This document shows, piece by piece, positions 1-10,026 of a stretch of DNA of 64,000 nt (the stretch's first letter is position 1; the number at the start of each line of letters is the position of its first letter). The notes under the pieces are model-generated. The model had not been told where the DNA came from and made no database searches. It saw nothing but the letters and a program-made list of their open reading frames with translations. A program made the translations under genes and the position numbers. Source of the DNA: Ignavibacteria bacterium (lineage in GTDB: Bacteria > Bacteroidota > Ignavibacteria > Kapaibacteriales > UBA961); assembly GCA_016720145.1 (NCBI GenBank), contig JADJXV010000024.1, forward strand, positions 186,001 through 250,000. Reading direction: 5' to 3'.

Positions 1-1773
1 GAGTCCTGCGGCTCGCAGGCGATTGAGAATTGCCATTTCTGTTTCATCATTGAAGAATTCTACCACCGAACCGGCAATTCTACCACCGATTTCGGGGACG
101 GCGGTGAGCTGTTCGACCGTGGCGGATGCGAGCCCATCGACCGAACCAAATGCGCGGGCAAGTATTTTCGCGCCACCCTCACCGACGAATCTTATTCCAA
201 TAGAAAATAGCACACGAGCAAAAGGTTTTTGTTTGCTGAGTTCGATAGCTGCAAGTAAATTATCAACGCTTTTCTCACCCCAGCGATCGAGCGCAAGGAG
301 TTCGTCGCGGTGAGTATGCAGTTCGTAAATATCAGCAATGGTGAAGAGTAATTTCAATTCGACTAATTGATCGACCACTTTCTCGCCCAAACCCTCGATA
401 TCCATCGCATCGCGCGAAGAGAAATGCGTGAGCTTGCGGCGGATCTGCCACGGACATTCGGCGTGGTCACAGTAATAATTAGCTTCGCCGTCAGGACGGT
501 GGAGCGGCGTGTGATGTTCGCACGGGCAAATGGTGGGGAAGGTAAATTGCGCAGCATCCGCCGGACGCGCTTCTGCGACATAACCCGACACTTTCGGGAT
601 CACATCGCCGCCTTTTTCCACAATCACTGTATCGCCGATGCGGATGTCGAGACCTGCTATATAGTCGCCATTATGAAGCGTCGCACGGCTGACGGTCGAA
701 CCGGCGAGAAAGACGGGTTGTAATTCCGCAACAGGTGTAACGACACCTGTACGACCAACTTGGAACGAAATGTCCTTGAGCAAAGTCTGCGCTTTCGCCG
801 CTTCGAATTTGTACGCAATCGCCCATTTGGGTGAACGTGCTATCGCGCCGAGCATATCTTGCTGACGCATGGAATTAACCTTGAGAACAATTCCATCAAT
901 AAAAAATGGTAACGATTCACGCTTTTGATCCCACGAATCAATAAACACAAAAATATCCTCAAGTGTATCACATACCTGGACATGCGGACTCACCGGGAAA
1001 CCCATCTCACGAAGTAACTTGAGATTATCACTATGCGACTGAAGCCGAACATCCGCAGAATAAAGATAGTAACACATCATCGAAAGCGGACGTTTGGCGA
1101 CTTCACGTGAGTCTAGCTGCTTGAGGGTACCGGCGGATAAATTCCGTGGATTGGCATAGAGCTTTTCACCGCGTTCTTCACGGTCGGTATTAATGGCGAC
1201 AAAATCATCCTTCATCATGAATACTTCACCGCGCACTTCGAAATTCTTGATTTCTTTTCCTTCAAAAAACGTTGGATGTACCTGAAGTGGAATACTGCGA
1301 ATCGTGCGAATATTCTGTGTGATATCATCACCTGTCACGCCATCGCCGCGTGTAGCGCCAATGGACAAAATGCCATTTTCATACCGCAAGCTGACCGCCA
1401 CACCATCATATTTTAGTTCGGATACTATTTGATGTTTTTCACCTTCGAGTCCTTCGCGCACTCGCCTGTCAAAGTCGGTGATTTCTTCGCGAGTATAGGT
1501 GTTAGCGAGTGAGAGCATTTGTATTTCGTGTTGCACGGTGGGGAATATTTTGAGGGGTTCGCCTCCGACACGAGCGGTCGGAGAGTCGGGCGTGACAAGT
1601 GCAGGATAGGAGCGCTCGATGTCAAGTAACTCCTGCATCAGCGCATCATACTCTCTATCAGAAATAGTTGGTGCAGCCTCTACATAATAGAGATAGTCAT
1701 GCTTGCGGATTTCTTCACGGAGTTCGGCTGCGCGAGCAGCGGGGTTTGTATCAAAAGTTGAAATTTGCGGCAT
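1..1773 (-). CDS. ligA: NAD-dependent DNA ligase LigA (C-terminus off the left edge)
   Basis: Seals nicks in duplex DNA using NAD+ during replication and repair. The minus-strand frame is open from the ATG at 1771-1773 to the window edge (591 codons). The adenylation motif KYDG is visible with the nucleotidyl-acceptor Lys at about residue 121, followed by the conserved GEVFM and NPRN segments, an OB-fold region, a four-Cys zinc finger near residues 418-441 and the helix-hairpin-helix domain. The family is about 670 residues, so only the last 80 or so (the BRCT domain) lie outside. No frameshift is seen. The gene stands alone, followed upstream by an AT-rich spacer. Confidence 0.97.
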   Translation of the reverse strand, partial: MPQISTFDTNPAARAAELREEIRKHDYLYYVEAAPTISDREYDALMQELLDIERSYPALVTPDSPTARVGGEPLKIFPTVQHEIQMLSLANTYTREEITDFDRRVREGLEGEKHQIVSELKYDGVAVSLRYENGILSIGATRGDGVTGDDITQNIRTIRSIPLQVHPTFFEGKEIKNFEVRGEVFMMKDDFVAINTDREERGEKLYANPRNLSAGTLKQLDSREVAKRPLSMMCYYLYSADVRLQSHSDNLKLLREMGFPVSPHVQVCDTLEDIFVFIDSWDQKRESLPFFIDGIVLKVNSMRQQDMLGAIARSPKWAIAYKFEAAKAQTLLKDISFQVGRTGVVTPVAELQPVFLAGSTVSRATLHNGDYIAGLDIRIGDTVIVEKGGDVIPKVSGYVAEARPADAAQFTFPTICPCEHHTPLHRPDGEANYYCDHAECPWQIRRKLTHFSSRDAMDIEGLGEKVVDQLVELKLLFTIADIYELHTHRDELLALDRWGEKSVDNLLAAIELSKQKPFARVLFSIGIRFVGEGGAKILARAFGSVDGLASATVEQLTAVPEIGGRIAGSVVEFFNDETEMAILNRLRAAGL

Positions 1774-2215
1774 AGATATTTCCTTTTTTGAGTAGTTTTT
1801 GTGTGTAAATTAAGAGGATTTTGTGAGATTAAAAAAGGGTGAAGATTAATCCGGGATGTGATTTTGTCTTTTATGGTAACTCATTGTAAATGACAAACAC
1901 TTAAATAGCTTATGACTTCATCTGATAACATTAAGATAATATTTGAGTTACCGATATATATTATCTTAAAACATAGCCCATGGTTTTAACCGTGGGTACT
2001 CAATTGTGAATAACCACCCCCCAAAAAAACGCTTGGACGGCAACGGGTGCCCGCAAGCAACGGCTGGAATTAGCACAACCTAACCCAAAAAACACTCTTG
2101 GCACAATAGTTGAGGGTTCAGTTGGAAAGTGGTAATTATGGTGAATATTCTCCTTTATTACATCAAAAGTTCCCAAAGAAAAATAGAATTGCACGTTAAT
2201 TTTTAGATAAATCCC
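1774..2215. other. AT-rich spacer between divergent ligA and the 2216 gene
   Basis: No coding region is seen. It contains the promoter region of ligA, a short perfect-arm hairpin at 1977-1996 (CCCATGGTT/AACCGTGGG with one G-T pair) and one copy of a dispersed repeat at 2032-2058. Confidence 0.6.
2032..2058 (-). repeat. Dispersed repeat family A, copy 1
   Basis: On the minus strand this reads GCTTGCGGGCACCCGTTGCC followed by GTCCAAG. The same core occurs on the plus strand at 3705-3729, about 14612-14636 and 18910-18934, always in intergenic DNA. The other three copies are longer (about 55 bp). Confidence 0.75.
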
Positions 2216-3652
2216 ATGAAACGATTCTTATCCATCCTCTTGATTGCTATAGGGTTGCTTGTGTCAAGCAATCTAAGCTCTCAATCGATTCGTCTCGTCC
2301 GCTCGGATGTGGATTCTACTCGGGCACATTTTATTACGGCTACATTTCGATTCGGGGTGGATATTACCCTTGAGTCTGCGCCCGGATGTACGGGAGCAGC
2401 ATTCGAACTCCGCTATACGAATGCATCGGTGGTGCGATTTTCTGGGTGGAGTGCAGGTACGTTTGGTTCGCGGGGTACAATTCAGGTTGACCAATCAGAC
2501 ATCACAACCGGCTTTGGTAAAATCAGCGTTGGAGCTCTTTCGGGTGATCCTGCATACGCAAAAGGAATCGACAATCCGATCATCATTCACCTTGATTTTG
2601 TAGTCACACCGGACGCACTTCACAACCAGTCCAGCGTGTTTACATTCGTCAATGCACAAGGAATTATTAATAAAGACAGTGGTACGATAGTTCAATTAAC
2701 AAGCAATCCACTCACATTTGCTATTCGCAGCTTCGTGCAAGTATGGCCGGGTGATGCTGATAATAATGGCTTAGTCGATACCCGTGACGCGTCGCAAATT
2801 GGTCGTTTTATTGGAAATAATGATTCGTTGACAATGTTTCGTGGTTTCAAACGCCGCCCTAGCAGTATCTATTGGTCATCCCAAACTGCCCTTGCATGGG
2901 ATTCGGCACAAGCAACCTATACCGATTGTGACGGCAGCGGCGATGTGACAATTACCGATTTGCTAGTCGTGCCGCTCAATTTTGGTAAAACTACTTTTGC
3001 TCAAAAAGGCGAAACTCCGCTCGTCGTGCCTGTAAAAGATAATCCTCCATATTCGCCCGAAAATCTTGTTAAAATTCCTATTCTTTGCACCTCCGACCGA
3101 CAATATCTCGCTGCCTCCGGAAAAGTGGCATGGAATATGTGGAAAGAGTACAAGAATGCACAAGTCGTTGGTATCGAAGCAGGTGAGTTATTCTGCGGCG
3201 ATGTGATGCTCTATTATAACATCGACTCAATCAAACAAAATGCTGACTTTGCGATAGGTTCGCTCAGCCACACGTGCCTTGCCCCCGCAGGCGTAGGTGT
3301 GATTGCATACTTATTACTCGACCCCCAAGGACCTGGTACTTTCCCCCTTCCTATGCTGCAAACTCCTACAGGAATCACGGTATCAGGTCTATTTTTTCCT
3401 CTGCTAGCACCATCTGGCGTGTATGAGGAATCCGCCACCAACGACATCTCCTTTGAGATACGCAATCGTCAATTCATTACAACATCTTCTATTCCTTCGA
3501 CAATCAACATAACCGACGTACTCGGTCGCACGCTCCTCACCGCCGAATCAACAAACACAATTGACCTACAAATGCTCCCCACAGGAGTCTATTTTGCGGC
3601 GATGACGTCAGGTAATACTACACTTGTCAAGAAGTTTATTCTCTCAGAATAG
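2216..3652 (+). CDS. Secreted cohesin/dockerin-like protein with T9SS sorting domain
   Basis: An exported 478-residue protein with an N-terminal signal peptide (about residues 1-23, ending near SSQS). Residues 35-170 look like a cohesin-type beta-sandwich. Residues 178-197 (GDADNNGLVDTRD) and 236-257 (TDCDGSGDVTITD) resemble the paired Ca-binding loops of dockerin-type domains. The last 60 residues have the T9SS pattern: DVLGR, then LPTGVYF, then a basic residue and a short hydrophobic end. Export by type IX secretion and attachment to the cell surface is inferred from this tail. No enzymatic domain is recognised. A structural or adhesive role is plausible but not shown. Confidence 0.75.
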   Translation: MKRFLSILLIAIGLLVSSNLSSQSIRLVRSDVDSTRAHFITATFRFGVDITLESAPGCTGAAFELRYTNASVVRFSGWSAGTFGSRGTIQVDQSDITTGFGKISVGALSGDPAYAKGIDNPIIIHLDFVVTPDALHNQSSVFTFVNAQGIINKDSGTIVQLTSNPLTFAIRSFVQVWPGDADNNGLVDTRDASQIGRFIGNNDSLTMFRGFKRRPSSIYWSSQTALAWDSAQATYTDCDGSGDVTITDLLVVPLNFGKTTFAQKGETPLVVPVKDNPPYSPENLVKIPILCTSDRQYLAASGKVAWNMWKEYKNAQVVGIEAGELFCGDVMLYYNIDSIKQNADFAIGSLSHTCLAPAGVGVIAYLLLDPQGPGTFPLPMLQTPTGITVSGLFFPLLAPSGVYEESATNDISFEIRNRQFITTSSIPSTINITDVLGRTLLTAESTNTIDLQMLPTGVYFAAMTSGNTTLVKKFILSE

Positions 3653-3662
3653 ATTCTCTCTG

Positions 3663-3729
3663 TTTGTTTTTTTGTTCCCCTTCATTACACTCCACACCGA
3701 CATTTTGCGGTCACCCGTTGCCGTCCAAG
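3663..3729 (+). repeat. Dispersed repeat family A, copy 2
   Basis: This lies within the 302-bp spacer 3653-3954, which otherwise shows nothing coding. The core is TTGCGGTCACCCGTTGCCGT then CCAAG. The upstream part (GTTCCCCTTC...ACTCCACACC) is shared with the copies at 14581 and 18881. Confidence 0.75.
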
Positions 3730-3954
3730 CCGGAAGAAAATCATTCTTCTCTAGAACAAATGAACTGAACAGAATTCTCAGTACATCTTCACTTAGCCGA
3801 TAGATCGGTAAGTACCTCCAAATCGTACCTATAGGATAGTCTCCTCAGCCCACCTCAATCACCCCACAAAATCCCATCGTCTCTTTCGAATTTTCCGATG
3901 GTGGTAATTTTCGGTAATTTGCAGGAACAATTACTCACACTAAGAATGTAAACA

Positions 3955-5100
3955 ATGACAGAACACACACAAATTCGCTCGGAATTTTATCTCGAAGACG
4001 GCATGACTTTTCTCAATCACGGTTCGTTTGGCGCTGTGCCGCGCTCGGTGCGAGTGGCGCAGGAAGAGTTCCGCCTGCAGTATGAACGCCAGCCTATCCG
4101 CTTCGCGATGCGCGAGTTACCGGTACTGCTCCGTTCGACTGCTGCTACTCTTGGTGAATTTATCGGCGCGCGCGGCGAGGATATCGTCTTCGTCGAAAAC
4201 GCTTCCACCGGTATTAATGCCGTTATACGTTCGCTCTTCCCGCACTTCAAGCATGGCGATGAAATTCTAACCACGAGTCAAGTCTATGGTGCCGTACGGC
4301 AGACGATACTCTATGCTGCCGCCTGCACAGGTGCACGACTTGTCGAAGTCGATGTGCCATTTCCTGTCGCGCATGAAGATGAGATTGTCGCGGCATTTGT
4401 CGCCGGTATTTCGGAGCGCACAACGCTCGCCGTGATTGACCATATTACCTCACCGACGGGTATAATATTCCCAATTGAAAAAATGATCGCCGCCTGTAAA
4501 GAACGCGGTATCGCGGTGTTGATTGACGGCGCGCACGCTCCGGGTATGGTGGAATTAAACCTCGACGCGCTTGGCGCAGATTGGTACACAGGCAATTGTC
4601 ACAAATGGCTTTTTGCGCCAAAGGGTTGCGCGTTTTTATGGACGCATCCGAGCCGTCAGGCAGAGACCCATCCAACGGTGATTTCGCATAAATACAAGGT
4701 CAGCTATACCGAAGAATTCGACTGGACAGGAACACAGGATTTCAGCGCATTTCTCACCGTGCCGAATGCATTGGAATTTTATCAACTTCATGGCGGGAAA
4801 GCACTCCGCGAACGTAATCACGCCCTCGCCATCGAAGCCCGGAATATCCTCTCAACCGCATGGAATAAACCCGCACCGTCACCCGACAATATGCTCGGCT
4901 TTATGGCAGCAATCGAAGCGCCGGTTTTTTCATCCGGAACATTGGAAGAATCCGTTAAGCTCCATGATTATCTATGGGATACTCATCGAATAGAAGTGCC
5001 TGTGATGCCTTTTAATGATACGCTTTGGATACGGGTGTCAGCGCAGATTTATAATGTGCGCGAGGAATATGAAACGCTGGCACGAGTGTTTACAATATAA
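3955..5100 (+). CDS. PLP-dependent class V aminotransferase / isopenicillin-N-epimerase-like
   Basis: A fold-type I pyridoxal-phosphate enzyme of 381 residues, the usual size for the family. The N-terminus NHGSFGAVPR (about 21-30) is typical of the isopenicillin N epimerase/cysteine desulfurase-like branch. The cofactor site DGAHAPG (Asp191, His194) and the Schiff-base lysine in NCHKW (Lys217) are present, so the enzyme should be active. The substrate cannot be read from sequence, since this branch includes epimerases, desulfurases and aminotransferases. It is followed after 10 bp by the beta-helix gene, so co-transcription is likely, although the two products look unrelated. Confidence 0.88.
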   Translation: MTEHTQIRSEFYLEDGMTFLNHGSFGAVPRSVRVAQEEFRLQYERQPIRFAMRELPVLLRSTAATLGEFIGARGEDIVFVENASTGINAVIRSLFPHFKHGDEILTTSQVYGAVRQTILYAAACTGARLVEVDVPFPVAHEDEIVAAFVAGISERTTLAVIDHITSPTGIIFPIEKMIAACKERGIAVLIDGAHAPGMVELNLDALGADWYTGNCHKWLFAPKGCAFLWTHPSRQAETHPTVISHKYKVSYTEEFDWTGTQDFSAFLTVPNALEFYQLHGGKALRERNHALAIEARNILSTAWNKPAPSPDNMLGFMAAIEAPVFSSGTLEESVKLHDYLWDTHRIEVPVMPFNDTLWIRVSAQIYNVREEYETLARVFTI

Positions 5101-5110
5101 AGGTAAAATT

Positions 5111-6526
5111 ATGAAAATACTTCTCCTCCTTATCACAACAATCCTCTCCCTAACTCCATGTTCAGCAACGATATGGAATGTTGGACAGGCGCGTCAGTAC
5201 ACCAAGCCAAGCGCAGTATCCTCCCTCGTTCGTGACGGCGATACCGTCCAAATCGAAGCCGGAATTTATCCCGAAGATGTCGCACGGTGGACTGCTAATG
5301 ACCTACTGCTGACGGGTGTCGGCGGCATGGCACATCTCAAGTCCAACGGCAAAAGCTGGGGGAGCAAGGCAATCTGGGTTATAGGTGGGAAAAATACTAC
5401 GGTGGCGTATATCGAATTCTCTGAATGCGCCGTGCCCGATGCCAATGGCGCGGGCATTCGCCTCGAAGCGGCTGATCTCACCGTGCAACACTGTTATTTT
5501 CATGATAATCAAAATGGAATTCTCGCTGGTGACAGTCCCGAGAGCAATATCGTGATTGAATATTCTGAATTCGCTCGCAATGGCGCCGGAGATGGGCAGT
5601 CGCATAATCTTTACATTAATCATGTGCAAACGCTGACGTTTCGGTATAATTATTCCCATCATGCCGTCGTCGGGCACGAACTCAAAAGCCGCGCGTATTC
5701 TAATTATATACTCTACAATCGGTTAAGCAATGAATCTGACGGCACGGCAAGCAGGGAAATTGACCTGCCCAATGGCGGACTTGCCGTGATTATGGGGAAT
5801 GAAATTCAGCAGGGGACCAAAACCGAGAACTCCAATATCATCGGTTACGGACTCGAAGGACTCTCCAATCCTGTTCCGCACGAGGTCTTTCTCATTAATA
5901 ATACGATTGTCAATGACCGTTCAGCCGGCAGCTTTCTCCATCTTGCCAATGGCACGGCGCGATGCTTTGTTCGCAATACGATTTTTGCCGGTATCGGCAC
6001 GGTCATCGTAGGCGCGGCGACCACCATCGATACGTCGCACAATTGGAATGGAAGCGTGGCGGCTGCCGGATTTATCAGTGCAAGTAATTATAATTACGGA
6101 CTGCTTGCGACTTCGCCGGCGATTAATCGTGGCACTGATATTGGAATTGTCGATAATATTCCGCTCACGCCAAGCAGAGAATACAAGCACCCGAAGTCTT
6201 TTATTGAGAAGAAGTTCCAGGACTCCATCGACTGCGGCGCGCACGAATATCTCGGAGCAATCGGAGTAGAAGAAGCGCTGCAACGTGAGAATGGAATGAC
6301 CGTCTTCCCGAATCCTTCGAATGGTGATTTTACGGTTCAATTACCCGCCGGAACGTCGTATGAAAGTATCAATCTCATCGACCCACTCGGACGAAACGTA
6401 GCACGTGGAACGCTGACCGGTGACCGTTATCATTTCTCGGCTCAAGACCTGCCGAATGGTGTGTACTATCTTTATCTCCAACAAAATAATGTACTTGTGA
6501 CGCGGACTGTGATAATTGCGAGATAA
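5111..6526 (+). CDS. Secreted right-handed beta-helix protein with T9SS sorting domain
   Basis: The start chosen is the ATG at 5111, which gives a clean signal peptide (MKILLLLITTILSLTPCSA) and a 471-residue product. A longer reading from 5015 would overlap the upstream gene. Residues 30-360 have the parallel beta-helix pattern of pectate-lyase-like proteins (repeated N/G turns such as HDNQNG, RNGAGDG, YNRLSNES). The C-terminus carries a T9SS domain (FPNPSNGDF, DPLGRN, LPNGVYYLYL). A polysaccharide-binding or lyase role is possible from the fold. No catalytic residues could be assigned. Confidence 0.8.
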   Translation: MKILLLLITTILSLTPCSATIWNVGQARQYTKPSAVSSLVRDGDTVQIEAGIYPEDVARWTANDLLLTGVGGMAHLKSNGKSWGSKAIWVIGGKNTTVAYIEFSECAVPDANGAGIRLEAADLTVQHCYFHDNQNGILAGDSPESNIVIEYSEFARNGAGDGQSHNLYINHVQTLTFRYNYSHHAVVGHELKSRAYSNYILYNRLSNESDGTASREIDLPNGGLAVIMGNEIQQGTKTENSNIIGYGLEGLSNPVPHEVFLINNTIVNDRSAGSFLHLANGTARCFVRNTIFAGIGTVIVGAATTIDTSHNWNGSVAAAGFISASNYNYGLLATSPAINRGTDIGIVDNIPLTPSREYKHPKSFIEKKFQDSIDCGAHEYLGAIGVEEALQRENGMTVFPNPSNGDFTVQLPAGTSYESINLIDPLGRNVARGTLTGDRYHFSAQDLPNGVYYLYLQQNNVLVTRTVIIAR

Positions 6527-6546
6527 GGTTGTTGAATCTATCAAGT

Positions 6547-6980
6547 TTCGTTTTTTAACACGAAGGCACAAAGTAGCCACAAAGTTCACTATAGATGCTA
6601 GTATTTGTAGTGACCTTTGTGCCCACTTGGTGACTTTGTGTTAAAACTGATTCTGAAGATAACAGTATGGAGATCAATGTATTTCCTGCAGTATTCGTTT
6701 TTTAACACGAAGGCACAAAGTGGCCACAAAGTTCACTATAGATACCGGTATTTGTAGTGACCTTCTTGGCCACTTGGTGGCTTTGTGTTAATACTGATTC
6801 TGAAGATAACTTGTTGAATATCAAAGAATTGCCCGGCAGTGTTCGTTTTTTAAACACTAAGGCACAAAGTTCACTATATATACCGGTATTTGTAGTGACC
6901 TTCGTGGTCACTTGGTGACTTTGTGTTAAAACTGATTCTGAAGATAACATTATGTAGATCAATACATTACCCGGTAAATT
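6547..6980. repeat. Three tandem ~148-bp units built on an inverted repeat (family B)
   Basis: Units begin near 6547, 6694 and 6842 and differ by point changes and small deletions. Each contains TTAACACGAAGGCACAAAG on the left and CTTTGTGTTAA on the right, able to fold back on each other, followed by a linker ACTGATTCTGAAGATAAC. Related but shorter units occur at 12990-13330. The spacer 6527-7041 holds no gene. A short inverted repeat TCGCCTCAAGGCGA lies at about 6990. Confidence 0.85.
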
Positions 6981-7041
6981 AGGATGAATAAATCGCCTCA
7001 AGGCGATGGTGAACACGTAGTACTTATACTTATAAAACATC

Positions 7042-8709
7042 ATGGTTTCTCTTTCTCAAAAAATAACTGCCGCTCAGAGCGCGCACGGAATTGCGCCCGA
7101 TGCACGCGAGTATCCTTTTACGTCCATTGCAGACGCACTAAAAACGCATTCCGCGCTTGGCGATAAGCCGTTTTTGATTTATTATAATGATACGAATACG
7201 CGCTCGGAAATGAGCTATGCGGACTTTGCCGAAGCCGCCCGCAAAACAGCGCAATACCTTCATCAAAAAGGAATTACTCGCGGTGATCGTATCGCGACTG
7301 CCGCCCATAATCATCCCGATTCCATCGTGCAGTATTTCGCTGCATGGTTAATTGGTGCCTGCATCGTGCCGTTGAATATGACCGAGGATGACAGCCGGTT
7401 GCAGTATATTCTCGAAAATTCTGAGTCGAAAATTGTCTTTTGTCGGCAGGAATATTGCACGCGCATTGAGAGTGTCCTCGGCGAGTCGCAAGCTGAAATT
7501 ATCCCTGTCTATGATAACCCCAATACTGCTAACGGTTTCCACACACTCATCGCCGAACTCCCGCCTCTGGACTATCCCACGACAAACGCTCTCCACGACG
7601 ACGCACTCATCGTTTATACAAGCGGTACAACCGGGAATCCGAAAGGCGTCGTGCTGATGCAGAGGAATCTTATTGCCGATGGAATTGATATCGCTGAATG
7701 GCATGGAATTGACACGAACTCCCGTATGATGTGCGTGCTCCCGATTCATCATGTAAATGGTTGTATTGTAACGCATGTAACGCCATTTTTGCAGGGAGCG
7801 TCCGTCGTACTGAACCGAAAATTTCAGACCGAGCTTTTCTTCGACCGAATTATCCGCGAACGGGTGAATGTTGCGTCGGTTGTGCCGACCCTGCTGGCAT
7901 TTTTGCTTGACAAAAAGGTCAATGCATCAGGCGCACGCGAGGCAGGTTTTCGCCATATAATCTGTGGTGCAGGACCGCTGACATGTGAACTCGTGCGGGG
8001 TTTCGAGGAACACTTTAATTTTCCGGTCGTCCATGGCTATGGTCTTTCAGAAACAACATGTTACACGTGTTTTTTGCCGGCTGATTTGTCGGATGTTGAG
8101 CGCCGTCATTGGCTCTTAGATTTTGGGTTCCCGAGTATAGGAGTGCCCTTGCCGTGCAATGAAATGGCGATTTGCGACCCGGAAGGCAATCCTTTGCCGG
8201 AGATGGAGCGCGGCGAGATCTGCACGCGCGGCGCGAATGTGATGCGAGAGTATTTTAATAATCCGCCGGCGAATGAATCGGCGTTTACGTTTGGGTGGTT
8301 CCGCAGTGGGGATGAAGGGTTTTATAAATTGGATGAACGCGGTCGTCCATTCTTCTTCATCACCGGTCGTATCAAGGAGTTAATCATCCGCGGCGGTGTG
8401 AATCTCGCGCCTCTCGAAATCGACGAAATCATCGCCCGCGCGCCGGGAGTAAAAGCAGGAATTTGTGTAGGATTTGAGAATAATTTCTACGGTGAGGAAG
8501 TGGGAGCGCTCGTCATTCCGATGGATGAAAGTGCAAATGAAAAGGATATTCTGGACTACTGCGCGCAGCATTTACCCTATCACAAGTCACCGAAAGTAGT
8601 AGTATTTACCGATCATTTGCCCGTGACTTCGACCGGCAAATATCAGCGCAATAAAGTCAAGCATGTGTTTGCTGAGTGGAAGGCTGTGCAGTTTCGGAAG
8701 GAGAAGTGA
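7042..8709 (+). CDS. AMP-forming acyl-CoA synthetase / ligase
   Basis: An ANL-superfamily adenylating enzyme that activates a carboxylic acid with ATP and transfers it to CoA. It is 555 residues long, full length for the family. The P-loop-like motif YTSGTTGNPKG lies at about 192-202, GYGLSETT follows in the middle, and the C-terminal hinge region FITGRIKELIIRGG and the catalytic lysine in STGKYQRNK are all present. The substrate is not determinable. The best resemblance is to O-succinylbenzoate-CoA-ligase- and crotonobetaine-CoA-ligase-like members. It stands alone between repeat-rich spacers. Confidence 0.9.
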   Translation: MVSLSQKITAAQSAHGIAPDAREYPFTSIADALKTHSALGDKPFLIYYNDTNTRSEMSYADFAEAARKTAQYLHQKGITRGDRIATAAHNHPDSIVQYFAAWLIGACIVPLNMTEDDSRLQYILENSESKIVFCRQEYCTRIESVLGESQAEIIPVYDNPNTANGFHTLIAELPPLDYPTTNALHDDALIVYTSGTTGNPKGVVLMQRNLIADGIDIAEWHGIDTNSRMMCVLPIHHVNGCIVTHVTPFLQGASVVLNRKFQTELFFDRIIRERVNVASVVPTLLAFLLDKKVNASGAREAGFRHIICGAGPLTCELVRGFEEHFNFPVVHGYGLSETTCYTCFLPADLSDVERRHWLLDFGFPSIGVPLPCNEMAICDPEGNPLPEMERGEICTRGANVMREYFNNPPANESAFTFGWFRSGDEGFYKLDERGRPFFFITGRIKELIIRGGVNLAPLEIDEIIARAPGVKAGICVGFENNFYGEEVGALVIPMDESANEKDILDYCAQHLPYHKSPKVVVFTDHLPVTSTGKYQRNKVKHVFAEWKAVQFRKEK

Positions 8710-8748
8710 GGAGTCAACGGAAGAAAATTGTAGTACAATATTGAATCT

Positions 8749-8820
8749 TCGTCAAACTCGGGGTGACGATAACTTGTTCGTCAGGCTGAGCTTGTCGAAG
8801 TCTCAAGCAAATGCCGAATT
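8749..8820. repeat. REP-like repeat (family C), intact copy
   Basis: Contains GGGTGACGATAACTTGTTCG then TCAGGCTGAGCTTGTCGAAG then TCTCAAGCAAATGCCGAATT. The same sequence, interrupted by the IS110 element, is found at 37153-37202 plus 38816-38850. A shorter copy is at 52421-52449. Confidence 0.8.
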
Positions 8821-8939
8821 CTTACTTTGCAGCATTGTAGGCCAATGGTGGATGTTAATGTTCATAATGGGATGTGATTTTGATACACCGTGCGTAGTGA
8901 TATACTCTACTACTCAGAGTGTATATGATTTTCGCTCAA

Positions 8940-9728
8940 CTACAAGCCGAATATCCATGCACATCCCACACGAAATATCATCGGAAGTACCTTCTCGCCA
9001 CTAAGCATTCCATTTACCCCATAATCAAATTGTGCAAATGGGGTGAGTATAGACTTTCTGATAAGGATATCATACCTCAAGCCGCCAAGTATTCCAAACT
9101 GTACTGTATTCATTGCAGGGGCGGAATAGGTAAGTGTGCGTCCGCTGTCGGAGGTGTCGATGACAGATGCAGATGGTGCAATTGGCTCCGACGCACTCAC
9201 GCGATACGTCTGCTCATGTCGAACACGGTACGCGCCTGAAATTCCGCCGAAAATTCCGACTTTTAATCCCGGAATCGTAAAATCATACGTTAATTGTAGA
9301 GAGAGCGATGACGAGGTAGAAAGTAAAATGTAAGACCCGGGAACTGGTTGATTAGTAAGTGAGGTAACCGAACCGTGTGCAGTGTAATCAAATACCTGCC
9401 GTTCGAACAGTACATCCGCCGAAATCCTACTTTTGGAATTTTTCACATATCCCAATAAATACACCATCCTAGCGCCGAGCGAATAGCCGATGTGAATATT
9501 GTGTTCGCCCGTGATGAGAGGATTGCCATTGAGGTCACCCGGTGTATAGCTCGATAGTTGACCGAAGTTGAGAGATGAGAGAATACCGAAATAAGCGTGT
9601 GGTGGTTTTTTGTACGGGTGGGCAAACGCTGGCGCATAATACTCCATCTCCGAACCCTGCGCCCAAGATTTCGAAAACACCCCAACACTCAACCACACAA
9701 ACAGGATAGTAACAATCAATTTTTTCAT
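8940..9728 (-). CDS. Outer-membrane beta-barrel protein (porin-like), hypothetical
   Basis: A 262-residue protein with a signal peptide (MKKLIVTILFVWLSVGVFSK, cleavage near SWAQG). The rest alternates polar and hydrophobic residues with regular Gly/Tyr and ends in hydrophobic GCAWIFGL, as in small OmpA/OprD-like beta-barrels of Bacteroidetes. No function can be assigned. Unrelated small barrels at 12239-12943 and 42813-43403 share the architecture. Confidence 0.65.
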   Translation of the reverse strand: MKKLIVTILFVWLSVGVFSKSWAQGSEMEYYAPAFAHPYKKPPHAYFGILSSLNFGQLSSYTPGDLNGNPLITGEHNIHIGYSLGARMVYLLGYVKNSKSRISADVLFERQVFDYTAHGSVTSLTNQPVPGSYILLSTSSSLSLQLTYDFTIPGLKVGIFGGISGAYRVRHEQTYRVSASEPIAPSASVIDTSDSGRTLTYSAPAMNTVQFGILGGLRYDILIRKSILTPFAQFDYGVNGMLSGEKVLPMIFRVGCAWIFGL

Positions 9729-9789
9729 AGAATTACTCCCGGTTGATTATACATGTATTCTTTGATGAAAATAAGGAAAATTTAGGTTT

Positions 9790-10022
9790 TTGTAGCCCTA
9801 TGAGGGCGACCAGTTTGTAGCAATTGCGAGTCCCCTAAAACCCCATCCGTAGCGCCGTAGGTTCGACCTGTTTATTGTGCTAAGAGGGAAACAAACAGGT
9901 CTCACCTACGGAGCTAAAACCATCTTTTGCACATCATTTTCTACAAACAGGTCGCCCCTCTGGGGCTAACTTACCGACATACGACATACCACTTACTACT
10001 TACCACTTACCACTTACGACTA
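9790..10022. repeat. Nested inverted repeats plus ACTTAC-type microsatellite
   Basis: TAGCCCTATGAGGGCGACC...TTTGTAG at about 9796 pairs with CTACAAACAGGTCGCCCCTC at about 9942. An inner pair, CGTAGGTTCGACCTGTTT and AAACAGGTCTCACCTACG, lies between them. From 9975 to 10022 follows a run of CACTTAC/CGACTAAC-like units, the reverse complement of the GTAAGTCG units at 22936 and 61474. No gene is present. Confidence 0.75.
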
Positions 10023-10026
10023 ACGC

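Noticed and set aside
6702..7043. A 113-codon minus-strand frame in the 148-bp repeats
   Set aside because: Its peptide simply repeats with the DNA units, which are inverted repeats of an intergenic family.
9860..9880. tRNA-like GGTTCGACCTG segment
   Set aside because: It is part of a nested inverted repeat and no cloverleaf can be drawn around it. No tRNA gene was found in the window.
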